A stretch of 48,324 nucleotides of DNA from Paractinoplanes ferrugineus (GTDB lineage Bacteria > Actinomycetota > Actinomycetes > Mycobacteriales > Micromonosporaceae): positions 1 through 48,324 of the forward strand of contig NZ_BOMM01000081.1 of NCBI RefSeq assembly GCF_016862195.1, in the 5' to 3' direction. Both the position numbers and the translations under genes were made by a program. The first letter of the stretch is position 1. Each line of letters opens with the position of its first letter. The notes beneath the pieces were generated by a model. It was not told the origin of the DNA. It ran no database searches and worked only from the letters and a program-made list of their open reading frames with translations. Below, piece after piece: positions 1-6,325 of the stretch.

Positions 1-399
1 GACGTTGACAATGGTCATCGACACCAGGCAGTACTGCCCTTGGGCTTTGTTCTCCAGAATCCCCGACCCGATCTTCGCCGTACCGCAGGCGACCTTGGTG
101 ACGGTGAACCGGAACTTCCCGTCCGTCACCGGCTCATTCAGGCCGGCCGCGGGTTTGTTGCTCGAGTTCGTGTCGTCGGAGTCGCCGCCGGTCAACGCGA
201 TCAGGCCGCCCATCCCGGCGCAGAACAGCACGAACACCCCACCCACGATCAGCAGGATCTTCCCGACACCCACCTTCTTCGACGGGGGAGCCTGCTGCGG
301 CCAAGGCTGCTGCGGGACGTACTGCTGCGGCGGGTACTGCCCGGGTGGGGGAGCGCCGGTAGGCGGCTGCCATTGCGGTGGGTTCTGACCGTAGGTCAT
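1..399 (-). CDS. DUF4352-type membrane-anchored extracellular protein (3' end outside window)
   Basis: The first 133 codons are present and the C-terminus lies beyond the left edge. Residues 1-40 are Pro/Gln/Tyr-rich. One membrane segment follows (about 47-70), then a Thr/Ser/Asp linker and the start of a domain reading DGKFRFTVTKVACG...QGQYCLVSMTIVNV. That pattern is typical of DUF4352 (telokin-like immunoglobulin fold) proteins of Gram-positive bacteria, which sit outside the membrane. The ATG at 399 is preceded by GGAG about 12 nt upstream. The function of such proteins is unknown. In this position it may be plasmid cargo or a cell-envelope factor tied to transfer. Confidence 0.75.
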   Translation of the reverse strand, partial: MTYGQNPPQWQPPTGAPPPGQYPPQQYVPQQPWPQQAPPSKKVGVGKILLIVGGVFVLFCAGMGGLIALTGGDSDDTNSSNKPAAGLNEPVTDGKFRFTVTKVACGTAKIGSGILENKAQGQYCLVSMTIVNV

Positions 400-427
400 G
401 CGGGTGGCTCCACGGCGGCAGGTCAAG

Positions 428-461
428 GGGCAGGTGGTTGCAGTCGGGCACCTGCCCTATA
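428..461 (-). promoter_or_regulatory. Putative promoter with inverted repeat upstream of the DUF4352 gene
   Basis: On the minus strand a TATAGG box (456-461) has TTGGGT about 15 bp upstream of it. A perfect 9-bp inverted repeat, GGGCAGGTG/CACCTGCCC (428-436 and 449-457), starts right after the box. The repeat overlaps the expected transcription start and could be an operator or a 5'-leader hairpin. I see nothing else in the 165-bp gap 400-564. This rests on inspection only. Confidence 0.3.
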
Positions 462-564
462 CCCGGCCGCCCCGCCACCCAACGCCAAATCGCGGGCACA
501 CACAGTCGCCCAGACGGTCCGCAGCCCACCGATGATCGGACATCCGGGCATCAGTCGGGCGGCC

Positions 565-966
565 TCAGTCGTCGAAGTGAAGGGCCACCCGGCCGCCGTG
601 CACCGACGAATACCAGCGCGGATCACGGGTCATCACGAGCACGTCGTTCTCCAGCGCCAACCACGCCGCCGAAGCCAGATCATGCCGGTCGGTCAGGGAA
701 CGGAGGCCGGCGAGGGCTTTCCAATCGTCCGGGTCGTCGACGATCAGGAACGTTGCCGGGTGGTCGAGGAGCAGCTGCAGGCGCTCCTGCTGCAGCATGC
801 CCGTCAAGTGACCGGCCTCGATCAGGCACGGCAGCGGAATCAGCACCGCACCGTCCTCGTCGTTGATCTCGGAGATCAGTTCGACAACGGAGACAGCCTC
901 ACGCACCCACGCGGTGATCGCAGTGGTGTCGAAGACCAGGCAGATCAGCCGCGCGTCATCACTCAC
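565..966 (-). CDS. PIN-domain ribonuclease, VapC-like toxin
   Basis: The protein has 133 residues, the usual size for a VapC-type PIN toxin. The acidic residues fit the PIN metal site: D13 in LVFDTTAIT, E50 in PCLIEAGHL, D93/D96 in TDRHDLASAAWLA, and D115 in VMTRDPRW. PIN toxins cleave RNA, often tRNA or rRNA. The start is GTG at 966. It overlaps the stop of the upstream 59-codon gene in a GTGA, which implies translational coupling as in toxin-antitoxin operons. It is probably a plasmid-stabilising toxin. The exact RNA target cannot be read from the sequence. Confidence 0.8.
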   Translation of the reverse strand: MSDDARLICLVFDTTAITAWVREAVSVVELISEINDEDGAVLIPLPCLIEAGHLTGMLQQERLQLLLDHPATFLIVDDPDDWKALAGLRSLTDRHDLASAAWLALENDVLVMTRDPRWYSSVHGGRVALHFDD

Positions 967-1142
967 GCCGGGACTTCACCGCGGCGCAGCTGCTCACGCA
1001 GAGCGGCCAGGCCGTCGTTGTCGCGACCGGCGCGGGCATCCTTGAGCCGGTCACGCCAGCGGGCCTTACCGGCGGAGGTCACCACCGCACCGACGAGCGG
1101 GTCGAAGGTCCCGTCTTCCTGCACGCTGGCGTCGTGGTCCAT
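963..1142 (-). CDS. Putative antitoxin partner of the PIN toxin
   Basis: This is a 59-residue acidic/basic protein starting MDHDASVQEDGTFDPLVGAVV and ending with an Arg/Leu-rich helix (ALREQLRRGEVPA). It lies directly upstream of the PIN gene and overlaps it by 4 nt. Size, position and coupling are those of a VapB-like antitoxin. I do not recognise a ribbon-helix-helix or AbrB fold with confidence. The start is ATG at 1142. The GACC/GGTC-rich 65 bp upstream probably holds the operon promoter. Confidence 0.65.
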   Translation of the reverse strand: MDHDASVQEDGTFDPLVGAVVTSAGKARWRDRLKDARAGRDNDGLAALREQLRRGEVPA

Positions 1143-1207
1143 ACCCTCAGATTACTTCGACCGGCCGAAAATGCACTACGCCGTGTCGTGTCATTCCCCG
1201 GCGGCGG

Positions 1208-1540
1208 CTACTCGCGAACGGAGTCGGCCTGGATCACGCCCATGTCGGTGAAAACCACCTCACCGGGTGAGCCGGTCGCCCAGTTGCCTTCGATGACGTC
1301 GAAGTCGCACATCAACTGCCAGCCGCAGCCCTCGTGGGCGAAGTCCCCGCCGGGGATCCTCGCCGAATAGCGGATGTCGTCTTCCTGGAGCCGCAGGGCC
1401 CCGCGCTTCGGGTGGATCTTTCGTGTTTCCAGCCACGAGGTGTACGCCTTCTGGACCTCATCAGGGATGGGAATACCGGACCGGCAGGAAGCTAGCGCCG
1501 GGAAACGCTCGAGTTTCCACGAGCTGGTTGCGTGATCCAT
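1208..1540 (-). CDS. Hypothetical protein downstream of the Panacea gene; candidate toxin partner
   Basis: The protein has 110 residues, with no membrane segment and no family I recognise. Tryptophans and cysteines are scattered through it (W8, HEGCGWQLMCDFDVIEGNW). The ATG at 1540 has a strong GGGAGG site 6 nt upstream. It follows the Panacea-domain gene by 33 bp in the same direction. Panacea proteins (the PanA family) act as antitoxins to many unrelated small toxins encoded beside them, so this protein is a reasonable candidate toxin. Function is inferred from position only. It could equally be an unrelated plasmid gene. Confidence 0.6.
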   Translation of the reverse strand: MDHATSSWKLERFPALASCRSGIPIPDEVQKAYTSWLETRKIHPKRGALRLQEDDIRYSARIPGGDFAHEGCGWQLMCDFDVIEGNWATGSPGEVVFTDMGVIQADSVRE

Positions 1541-1573
1541 AGGGCCTCCCTGATGAGGTCCAGGCGACAGGTG

Positions 1574-2209
1574 CTACCTCGCTGCGCTACGCGAGCGCCA
1601 CGCGGCGATCTGCGACTGGGTGGGGCGGTCGTCTTCAGGGTCTTCGGTTTCGTCGGGCCGGCGGAACCAGTCCCTCAGCCACGCCCCCTCGACACGCGGG
1701 CCGAGCGTCGACTTGATGGCGAGCTGCCACGGCGTCGACGACTGGACCAGGCAGCGCAGGTCGGCGGGCTTGAGGTCCCCGTAACGGTCGATGGTGTCGG
1801 CGACGGTGTTGAGCTCACCGGCGGTCAAGGGGTCACCTGCGGGCTTCTCATCGAAGTCGCCGAGTTCGATGCTGTGGTCGGTGGCGTAGATCGGTTCCGC
1901 GAACAGCGGGTTCCCGCTGTGGGCGAGCTGGTGTCCTTGGCAGAAGAACAGGAGCAGGTTGCGTTTGGTGTCGGACAGTCCTGGGCGGCGAACGTCTATG
2001 GCGGCGATAACGGTGGCAACGCTGGCGGTCATCGGCGCAACGTAGCGACCGGCTCCGGTAGGGCGGGATGGGCTGTTCGGCGGCGGGTTGTGACTGATCG
2101 GCGGGTACGTCGTAGGGGGGATGGGGGTCGGTCCGCCTGAGCTGTTGCCACTACGACGAGTATCGACGTCGTCACTCTTGATCGGGGTGGGCTGGGGGTT
2201 GGTCATCAT
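1574..2209 (-). CDS. Panacea (DUF4065/GepA-like) domain protein, putative PanA antitoxin
   Basis: The protein has 211 residues. Residues 1-58 are a Pro/Asn/Ser-rich disordered leader. Residues about 60-170 match the Panacea/DUF4065 pattern: an N-terminal helix, then TKRNLLLFFCQGHQLAHSGNP, PLFAEPIYATDHS, and the C-terminal helical part LNTVADTIDRYGDLKPADL with SSTPWQLA. Known Panacea proteins neutralise partner toxins or act as proteolytic adaptors (SocA). I chose ATG 2209 because GGAG sits 7 nt upstream. A shorter form from M60 would hold only the domain. The gene is immediately followed by the 110-residue gene, and the repeat cluster lies on its 5' side. Confidence 0.75.
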   Translation of the reverse strand: MMTNPQPTPIKSDDVDTRRSGNSSGGPTPIPPTTYPPISHNPPPNSPSRPTGAGRYVAPMTASVATVIAAIDVRRPGLSDTKRNLLLFFCQGHQLAHSGNPLFAEPIYATDHSIELGDFDEKPAGDPLTAGELNTVADTIDRYGDLKPADLRCLVQSSTPWQLAIKSTLGPRVEGAWLRDWFRRPDETEDPEDDRPTQSQIAAWRSRSAAR

Positions 2210-2269
2210 TGCTCCATCCGTAGGGGTTGCGTGTCGGACATGGGGGATCGGCGAGGTCTTCGCGTTTTC

Positions 2270-2468
2270 CTGTCCCCCGCCTCGCTGTCCTGACCTGTCC
2301 CCTGTCCTCTCCTTAGAGAGGAGGGGAGAGGACAGGTGCCACATTGGAGTTGCGGGGACAGACGCAGGACAAGATCAGGACAGCTCTTACCTGCGAAGAC
2401 GCCGAAAGGCAGGACAGGTCGGGACGACTCTGGGGACAGATCTTGTCAGGACAGGTCTCAGGACAGGT
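2270..2468. repeat. GGACAG repeat cluster: putative replication iterons or transfer-recognition (clt) repeats
   Basis: In about 200 bp the hexamer GGACAG occurs eight times on the plus strand (2330, 2356, 2378, 2412, 2434, 2449, 2461 and one GGACAA at 2367). Its complement CTGTCC occurs four times to the left (2270, 2285, 2295, 2302). The 10-mer CAGGACAGGT is perfect at 2410, 2447 and 2459, the last two 12 bp apart. The cluster fills the gap between the 3' end of the Rep-like helicase and the start of the Panacea gene. Directly repeated short motifs beside a rep gene suggest iterons. Eight-base direct repeats are also the signature of TraB-recognised clt loci in actinomycete plasmids. Confidence 0.6.
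2301..2336. promoter_or_regulatory. 12-bp perfect inverted repeat at the centre of the repeat cluster
   Basis: CCTGTCCTCTCC (2301-2312) and GGAGAGGACAGG (2325-2336) form perfect 12-bp arms around a 12-nt purine-rich spacer. The point divides CTGTCC copies on the left from GGACAG copies on the right, so it is the symmetry centre of the cluster. It could be an origin dyad, a hairpin terminator for the helicase gene, or a repressor site for the Panacea operon. No T-tract follows it, which argues weakly against an intrinsic terminator. Confidence 0.45.
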
Positions 2469-2473
2469 TTTGA

Positions 2474-4006
2474 TCATGGTTTCGACCCCTGGCGGACCCG
2501 CAGTTCCTTCACCACAGCAGCCATCACGTCGTTGCTGAACGTCGACATCGCCTTCAACGCCATCCACGCCTTCAACTTGTCGCGGCCAAGACCCACAGGA
2601 ACGCCAGCGGACAGCAAATCGTCAACGATGCGATCCACTTCCCCTTGAACCCTCTCCAACGCCAGCGGATCGGCGAGCTCGTGCGCGGTACGGCCGGCAA
2701 GCCACATGCCGCCGACGTACTTCTCGCCGCAGCGAACCACAACAAACTCGTCGTCACCCAGCCCCGTTCGAGAATGGGTGCGGTGCATGCGGATCGTTGT
2801 CACCACTCGCTCGATGCCGTTCGCGACCTGCTTACGCTCATCTACGCGCCGCATCTCCCAAACATGGTCAACGTCCTGCGTTTTCGCCGACGACCCCCGG
2901 GATCCGCGGTCGGTGTCCTTGCCAAAATGATCGAGGCGGATACACGCCACTCCCAGAGACTTCAACGGGCCGTGGATCTTTTGGTAGAGCTGCAGCCACG
3001 TGTCGGACTCGTTCTCCTTGCCGCCGATGAATCGGGACGCGGTATCGAGAACGACGACATCCGGTGAAACGCTGGCCACGATGCCCAAGCACTCCTGCGC
3101 CGCCCGCTCCGACTCGTCGAGCGCACCCGAGAACTGGGGAAACTGCCGGTAGGAGACACGTCCGCGGAGGTCGTCCGGGCTCGCGCCGAACGCCTGGGCA
3201 CGGGTGATCACGTCGCGGAGGCTGTTCTCCCGGTCGAAGTACAACACCGTGATCGGAGGCCGGCGGTCGTCGCCGATGAAGGCGCGGCCGGTCACGGCCC
3301 GGTACACCCAGTCGAGGACAAACAGCGACTTGCCGACCTTGCCGTCACCGACAAGCGTGATCTGCTGGCCTCGCTCAAGGAACCGTCCCGGAAGCCAGTC
3401 CATCTGCGTGAAGTCCTGCGCGAACGCCTCATCCCAGTCGATCTCCGGGAACCGCTCCTCGCCGTCAACCGCTGACGGATGGTCCTCCAACAGCCCCACC
3501 ATCTCGTCGGTCGCCGCCGAATACCCGTCCATGTCACCCGCGGCAAGGGCCTGGCCGGCTCGCGCATGGACCTCGAGACGACGCAGACGTACGTACTCCT
3601 CGCGGACCATCCGCACGTGGTAGGTGAACTCGCGGACCCCGAGCAGGTCGGCGTGTTCCTTGCACTCCGACAGGTAGCCGATGACCCCACCGTCGAGCAT
3701 TCGCACGGATCGGTGCGTGTTCTCCGCCGCCAGGTCGACGGCGACAAGGGTGGAGACGTTCGGCGCGCCGGCGTGAACCATGATGGCTGCGTAGATCTCG
3801 CGGTGCGCCTGCAGGTAGAAGTGCTTGATCTCGATATCGCCGATGTGTTTCGCGGCCTCGGCGTGGTTGGCGGCGCTGAGCATCCACCCGAGGACCGTTT
3901 GTTCGTGGATGCGCAACATCGCGGGGGATGGCACGACCGGATCGCCAGCTGCGGCCGGTGGGCCGTTCTTCGGCTTGTCCCTGCGCTCCTGGCGGGGGAG
4001 TGTCAT
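2474..4006 (-). CDS. Plasmid-type replicative helicase: DnaB N-terminal domain fused to RepA-like AAA_25 ATPase
   Basis: The protein has 510 residues. Residues about 30-150 resemble the helical N-terminal domain of DnaB (HEQTVLGWMLS, then FYLQAHREIYAAI). Residues 205-400 form a RecA-like ATPase with Walker A GDGKVGKS (220-227), YFDREN (256-261), Walker B VVVLDTA (317-323) and the RepA/AAA_25-type RLDHFGKD (357-364). A short basic C-terminal helical region follows. It should unwind DNA at the origin and recruit the host replisome. The ATG at 4006 has GGGAGG 7-8 nt upstream. The gene abuts the GGACAG repeat cluster, which suggests a rep-ori unit. It is distinct from the phage DnaB at 45316..46653. 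Confidence 0.8.
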   Translation of the reverse strand: MTLPRQERRDKPKNGPPAAAGDPVVPSPAMLRIHEQTVLGWMLSAANHAEAAKHIGDIEIKHFYLQAHREIYAAIMVHAGAPNVSTLVAVDLAAENTHRSVRMLDGGVIGYLSECKEHADLLGVREFTYHVRMVREEYVRLRRLEVHARAGQALAAGDMDGYSAATDEMVGLLEDHPSAVDGEERFPEIDWDEAFAQDFTQMDWLPGRFLERGQQITLVGDGKVGKSLFVLDWVYRAVTGRAFIGDDRRPPITVLYFDRENSLRDVITRAQAFGASPDDLRGRVSYRQFPQFSGALDESERAAQECLGIVASVSPDVVVLDTASRFIGGKENESDTWLQLYQKIHGPLKSLGVACIRLDHFGKDTDRGSRGSSAKTQDVDHVWEMRRVDERKQVANGIERVVTTIRMHRTHSRTGLGDDEFVVVRCGEKYVGGMWLAGRTAHELADPLALERVQGEVDRIVDDLLSAGVPVGLGRDKLKAWMALKAMSTFSNDVMAAVVKELRVRQGSKP

Positions 4007-4115
4007 GCGACACCTCCCGTCAGTGGTGGGGGATGGCTTACCGTCAAGGTGTTGTGCTCCGTAGTCAAGGGCGGGGCGTGACGAAAGGCCGTGGCGTAGG
4101 GCGCCGCGGCCATCG

Positions 4116-4415
4116 TCATTTCTGGAGCTCTGTTTCCGACGGTGGGGCTGGCCAGAGAACGGGCAGCCCCAGGGCGCGGGCGTCTGTGGCCCAGCGGATC
4201 AGCAGGACAAGGTATTGGCGCCGGTGTCGCCGGCCCGGTCCTCGGCGCTCCCAGTAGGACACCGCCCCGTCGCTGACGCCCAAGTCGTGGGCAACGTCTT
4301 CCTGGGTCAGGCCGGCGAGTTGGCGGAGCTCGCGTCGGAGCTTCGGCGGCGGTAGATCGCATGTCTCATGAGCTGCTTCGGCAACGCGGCCGAACTGCTG
4401 GGTCTCGGTGGTCAT
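4116..4415 (-). CDS. XRE/Cro-family helix-turn-helix repressor
   Basis: The protein has 99 residues. A helix-turn-helix at about 27-60 reads LRRELRQLAGLTQEDVAHDLGVSDGAVSYWERR in outline, with the Q-E...VS...S-W signature of XRE domains. The C-terminal part is basic and then hydrophobic, perhaps for dimerisation. The start could be ATG 4415 or GTG 4424. I prefer 4415 because TACTGT (4423-4428) is placed as a -10 box for a leaderless message and no Shine-Dalgarno is present. It is divergent from the transfer operon across a palindromic region, so it probably represses both itself and the tra/spd genes, as Kor-type regulators do in actinomycete plasmids. Confidence 0.8.
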   Translation of the reverse strand: MTTETQQFGRVAEAAHETCDLPPPKLRRELRQLAGLTQEDVAHDLGVSDGAVSYWERRGPGRRHRRQYLVLLIRWATDARALGLPVLWPAPPSETELQK

Positions 4416-4422
4416 GGAACGC

Positions 4423-4478
4423 ACAGTACTAAATCGGCAACGAAATCTCTAGAGATCTCTTATTCGCTGTGTTACGTT
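4423..4478. promoter_or_regulatory. Divergent promoter/operator switch for the repressor and the transfer operon
   Basis: Two overlapping perfect palindromes, ATCTCTAGAGAT (4445-4456) and AGAGATCTCT (4451-4460), lie midway between divergent starts. On the plus strand TACGTT (4473-4478) sits 7-12 nt before ATG 4485. On the minus strand TACTGT (4423-4428) sits 8-13 nt before ATG 4415. Both fit TAnnnT -10 boxes of leaderless transcripts, and the palindromes fall where both -35 boxes would be. A dimeric XRE protein bound there could block both promoters. The short AT-rich patch stands out from the surrounding GC-rich DNA. Confidence 0.6.
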
Positions 4479-4484
4479 GCTTCC

Positions 4485-4583
4485 ATGCCCAACCCGATCA
4501 CCCGCCCCGTTTTCGCCCCCGCCCCGACCGGCGCCGCGCCGGCCGGGCAGACGTGGGTGGACACCTCGGGGGTGGACGCGTGA
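4485..4583 (+). CDS. 32-residue leader peptide of the transfer operon
   Basis: The short open frame begins at the first ATG after the putative -10 box, reads MPNPITRPVF..., is rich in Pro and Ala, and ends in a TGA that overlaps the GTG of spdB by 4 nt (GTGA). A leaderless message would start exactly at this ATG, so the peptide may mainly load ribosomes and couple translation into spdB. No Shine-Dalgarno is visible. A role as a protein in its own right is not evident. Confidence 0.55.
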   Translation: MPNPITRPVFAPAPTGAAPAGQTWVDTSGVDA

Positions 4584-5674
4584 ACAGCCGCCAGTACCTC
4601 GAGACGGAGATCGCGCGGGGCACAACCTCCCTCAAGCGCGTCACCTGGTTCGTGTGGAGCGCCGCCGTGCTCGTCATGATCTACGGGATCTTCGTGTCCT
4701 TCGGGCCACTCAAGAACCACGGCGTCCCTGAAGGCGTCGCCTGGATGCCGTCCCTAGCAGCCGACGCCGCCATGTGCGTAGCGATCATCGCCGGACCCGT
4801 GCTCGCCGCGTTCGACCTCACCGCAGGTTGGATCTCCGCCCTCCGCGTTGGAGCCGCCTTCACCACTTGGGCGCTGCAGACCGCCGGGCCGTGGCTCGCC
4901 GACGGGGGAGTGGACTGGGCCGGCGTCGGTCTGCACTCACTGCCGCCGCTGCTGCTGTTCCTTACCGCTGAAGGCGCCTCCTCCTATATGCGCAAGCTCG
5001 GTGGGGCGCTCACCAAGAAACGCCTCGAGCTCGCGGGCGCCGAACAGGACGACGCCGACGCCCGCGCTCACCGTGCGGAGGCCGACGCGAAGCTGCGGTC
5101 AACGGCCGCGGAGCTAACCGCCGCCCGTGCGGAGGTCGAATCGCTCGTCGGTCGCCTCGCCGCGGTAACCGAGAAAGCGGACGCCGATAAGGCCGAAGCG
5201 ACCCGTACCGCCGAGCACCGGGAAGCGGAGATCGGTGAACTTCGGATCGCCCTAACCGCCGAACGGGAAGGCCGTACCGCCGACGCTCGGGAAGCGGAAA
5301 ACCGGCGAACCGGTGACCTCGCAGAGCTGGAGCAGCGACTTACCGCCGACCACGAAAACGCGGTCCGGGCGATCAAGGACAAGCACCGGGAAGCCCTCAC
5401 CGCCGCCCGTGCCGAGAAGGGCGCGGTAAGCCTCACCGCCTACCGCAACCGGGCCACCGGCAACCCCCGTCCGGCGACCTCCGGTAAGGCCGAGCTGACC
5501 GACGAAGACGCAGTTCAGATGATGCTTACCGCCCACGACGACCCGGCCCACCCATGGTCGAAAAACGGCGTGCGGACGCTCACCGGTGTGGGTCTCGGCC
5601 GGGCCGAGAAGCTGATCGGTTTGTGGCATACCGCCGCCACCGAGAAGGCCAACCGGAAGGCGGTCGGCGAGTGA
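4580..5674 (+). CDS. SpdB/DUF2637-like four-helix membrane protein with coiled coil and C-terminal HTH-like domain
   Basis: The protein has 364 residues. Four membrane segments lie at about 20-42, 58-80, 85-103 and 113-136, as in DUF2637 (SpdB-like) proteins of actinomycete conjugative plasmids. They are followed by a long Ala/Glu/Arg coiled coil (about 150-295) with repeated LTA/RTA steps. The C-terminal part, with LTDEDAVQMMLTAHDD and GVGLGRAEKLIGLW, looks like a helix-turn-helix. Spd proteins help spread plasmid DNA within the recipient mycelium and interact with TraB. The GTG start overlaps the leader-peptide stop. The next gene overlaps its own stop in the same way. Confidence 0.75.
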   Translation: MNSRQYLETEIARGTTSLKRVTWFVWSAAVLVMIYGIFVSFGPLKNHGVPEGVAWMPSLAADAAMCVAIIAGPVLAAFDLTAGWISALRVGAAFTTWALQTAGPWLADGGVDWAGVGLHSLPPLLLFLTAEGASSYMRKLGGALTKKRLELAGAEQDDADARAHRAEADAKLRSTAAELTAARAEVESLVGRLAAVTEKADADKAEATRTAEHREAEIGELRIALTAEREGRTADAREAENRRTGDLAELEQRLTADHENAVRAIKDKHREALTAARAEKGAVSLTAYRNRATGNPRPATSGKAELTDEDAVQMMLTAHDDPAHPWSKNGVRTLTGVGLGRAEKLIGLWHTAATEKANRKAVGE

Positions 5675-5763
5675 ACCGGAACCCCCTAACCAAGCCAGCC
5701 GGATCACCGCTTACCGCGGGCGTCAACGGCACCCACCCGACCCCCACCGAGGAGACCCGATGA
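5671..5763 (+). CDS. 30-residue coupled peptide, unknown
   Basis: This small frame (MNRNPLTKPAGSPLTAGV...) starts at a GTG overlapping the spdB stop and ends in a TGA overlapping the ATG of the next gene (ATGA). It has no membrane segment and is Pro/Thr-rich. The unbroken chain of 4-nt overlaps on both sides suggests that it is translated. It may serve only to pass ribosomes on. I do not recognise a family. Confidence 0.5.
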   Translation: MNRNPLTKPAGSPLTAGVNGTHPTPTEETR

Positions 5764-6095
5764 CCATCACCGACATCAACCCGACCTACTCCACCGTCGA
5801 GGAAGTCCACGCCGCTCTCACTGCCACCCAGTCCGCCATGGTGGAGCGGGCCGGCGACGACGGCGACCTGCCCGTCTACCTGAAGGCGGTGAACCCGTGG
5901 CGGCCGTGGCTGTTCCGGGTCGGCGGCGGCTCCCTGGGTGTGGCCCTCGCCGCGATCACCAGCATCGTCATCGACCAGGACGTTTTCTACCCGGCCACGT
6001 TCACCACCCTGGGGGCAGCGTTCGTGTACGCGTGGGTGCTGGGCGGCTACGAGCACACCGAGCTGCACCCGACCCGGTTCGAGAAGGCCGCGTGA
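5760..6095 (+). CDS. Small two-helix membrane protein of the transfer operon
   Basis: The protein has 111 residues: a soluble acidic N-terminal half (VEEVHAALTATQSAMVERAGDDGD), then two membrane segments (about 52-72 and 79-98) and a short charged tail. GAGGAG lies 5 nt before the ATG. It overlaps its neighbours by 4 nt on both sides. Small membrane proteins of this kind are common Spd components in actinomycete plasmids. I do not recognise a named family. It is probably a membrane partner of SpdB and TraB. Confidence 0.65.
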   Translation: MTITDINPTYSTVEEVHAALTATQSAMVERAGDDGDLPVYLKAVNPWRPWLFRVGGGSLGVALAAITSIVIDQDVFYPATFTTLGAAFVYAWVLGGYEHTELHPTRFEKAA

Positions 6096-6325
6096 GCTGG
6101 GAAAACACCGTCCGGGAGCGGCGACGGGGACGCCGCCGCAAGGACCACTACGAGGGAAAGATCGCCGGGGCGGACTCCAGCCGCAAGAAACTGTCCGCCG
6201 CCTGCGACTGGCTGATCACTGAGGCGTGGGAGGCCGGCATCGTCGGCGAGATCCACGGCTGGGTCATCGACAAGGTCCACGAGATTCGGAAGGAGGCGAA
6301 CCGCCGTGACGGCAACGCAGCGTGA
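6092..6325 (+). CDS. Small basic helical protein of the transfer operon
   Basis: The protein has 77 residues beginning MSWENTVRERRRGRRRKDHYEGKI, with a strongly basic N-terminus and an amphipathic helical C-terminal half containing three Trp. The GTG start overlaps the previous stop (GTGA). The basic face suggests binding to DNA or to phospholipid head groups. No family is recognised. Its last 20 nt overlap the next gene, whose Shine-Dalgarno lies inside this one. Confidence 0.6.
   Translation: MSWENTVRERRRGRRRKDHYEGKIAGADSSRKKLSAACDWLITEAWEAGIVGEIHGWVIDKVHEIRKEANRRDGNAA

Noticed and set aside
40..1251. 403-codon plus-strand frame across the DUF4352 and PIN genes
   Set aside because: Arg/Ala/Pro-rich with no ribosome site. 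The minus-strand genes carry recognisable domains.
5040..5720. Recurring ACCGCC/TTACCG-like motif in spdB, considered as a DNA site
   Set aside because: The copies fall in one codon phase and encode repeated Thr-Ala steps of the coiled coil, so protein sequence explains them.
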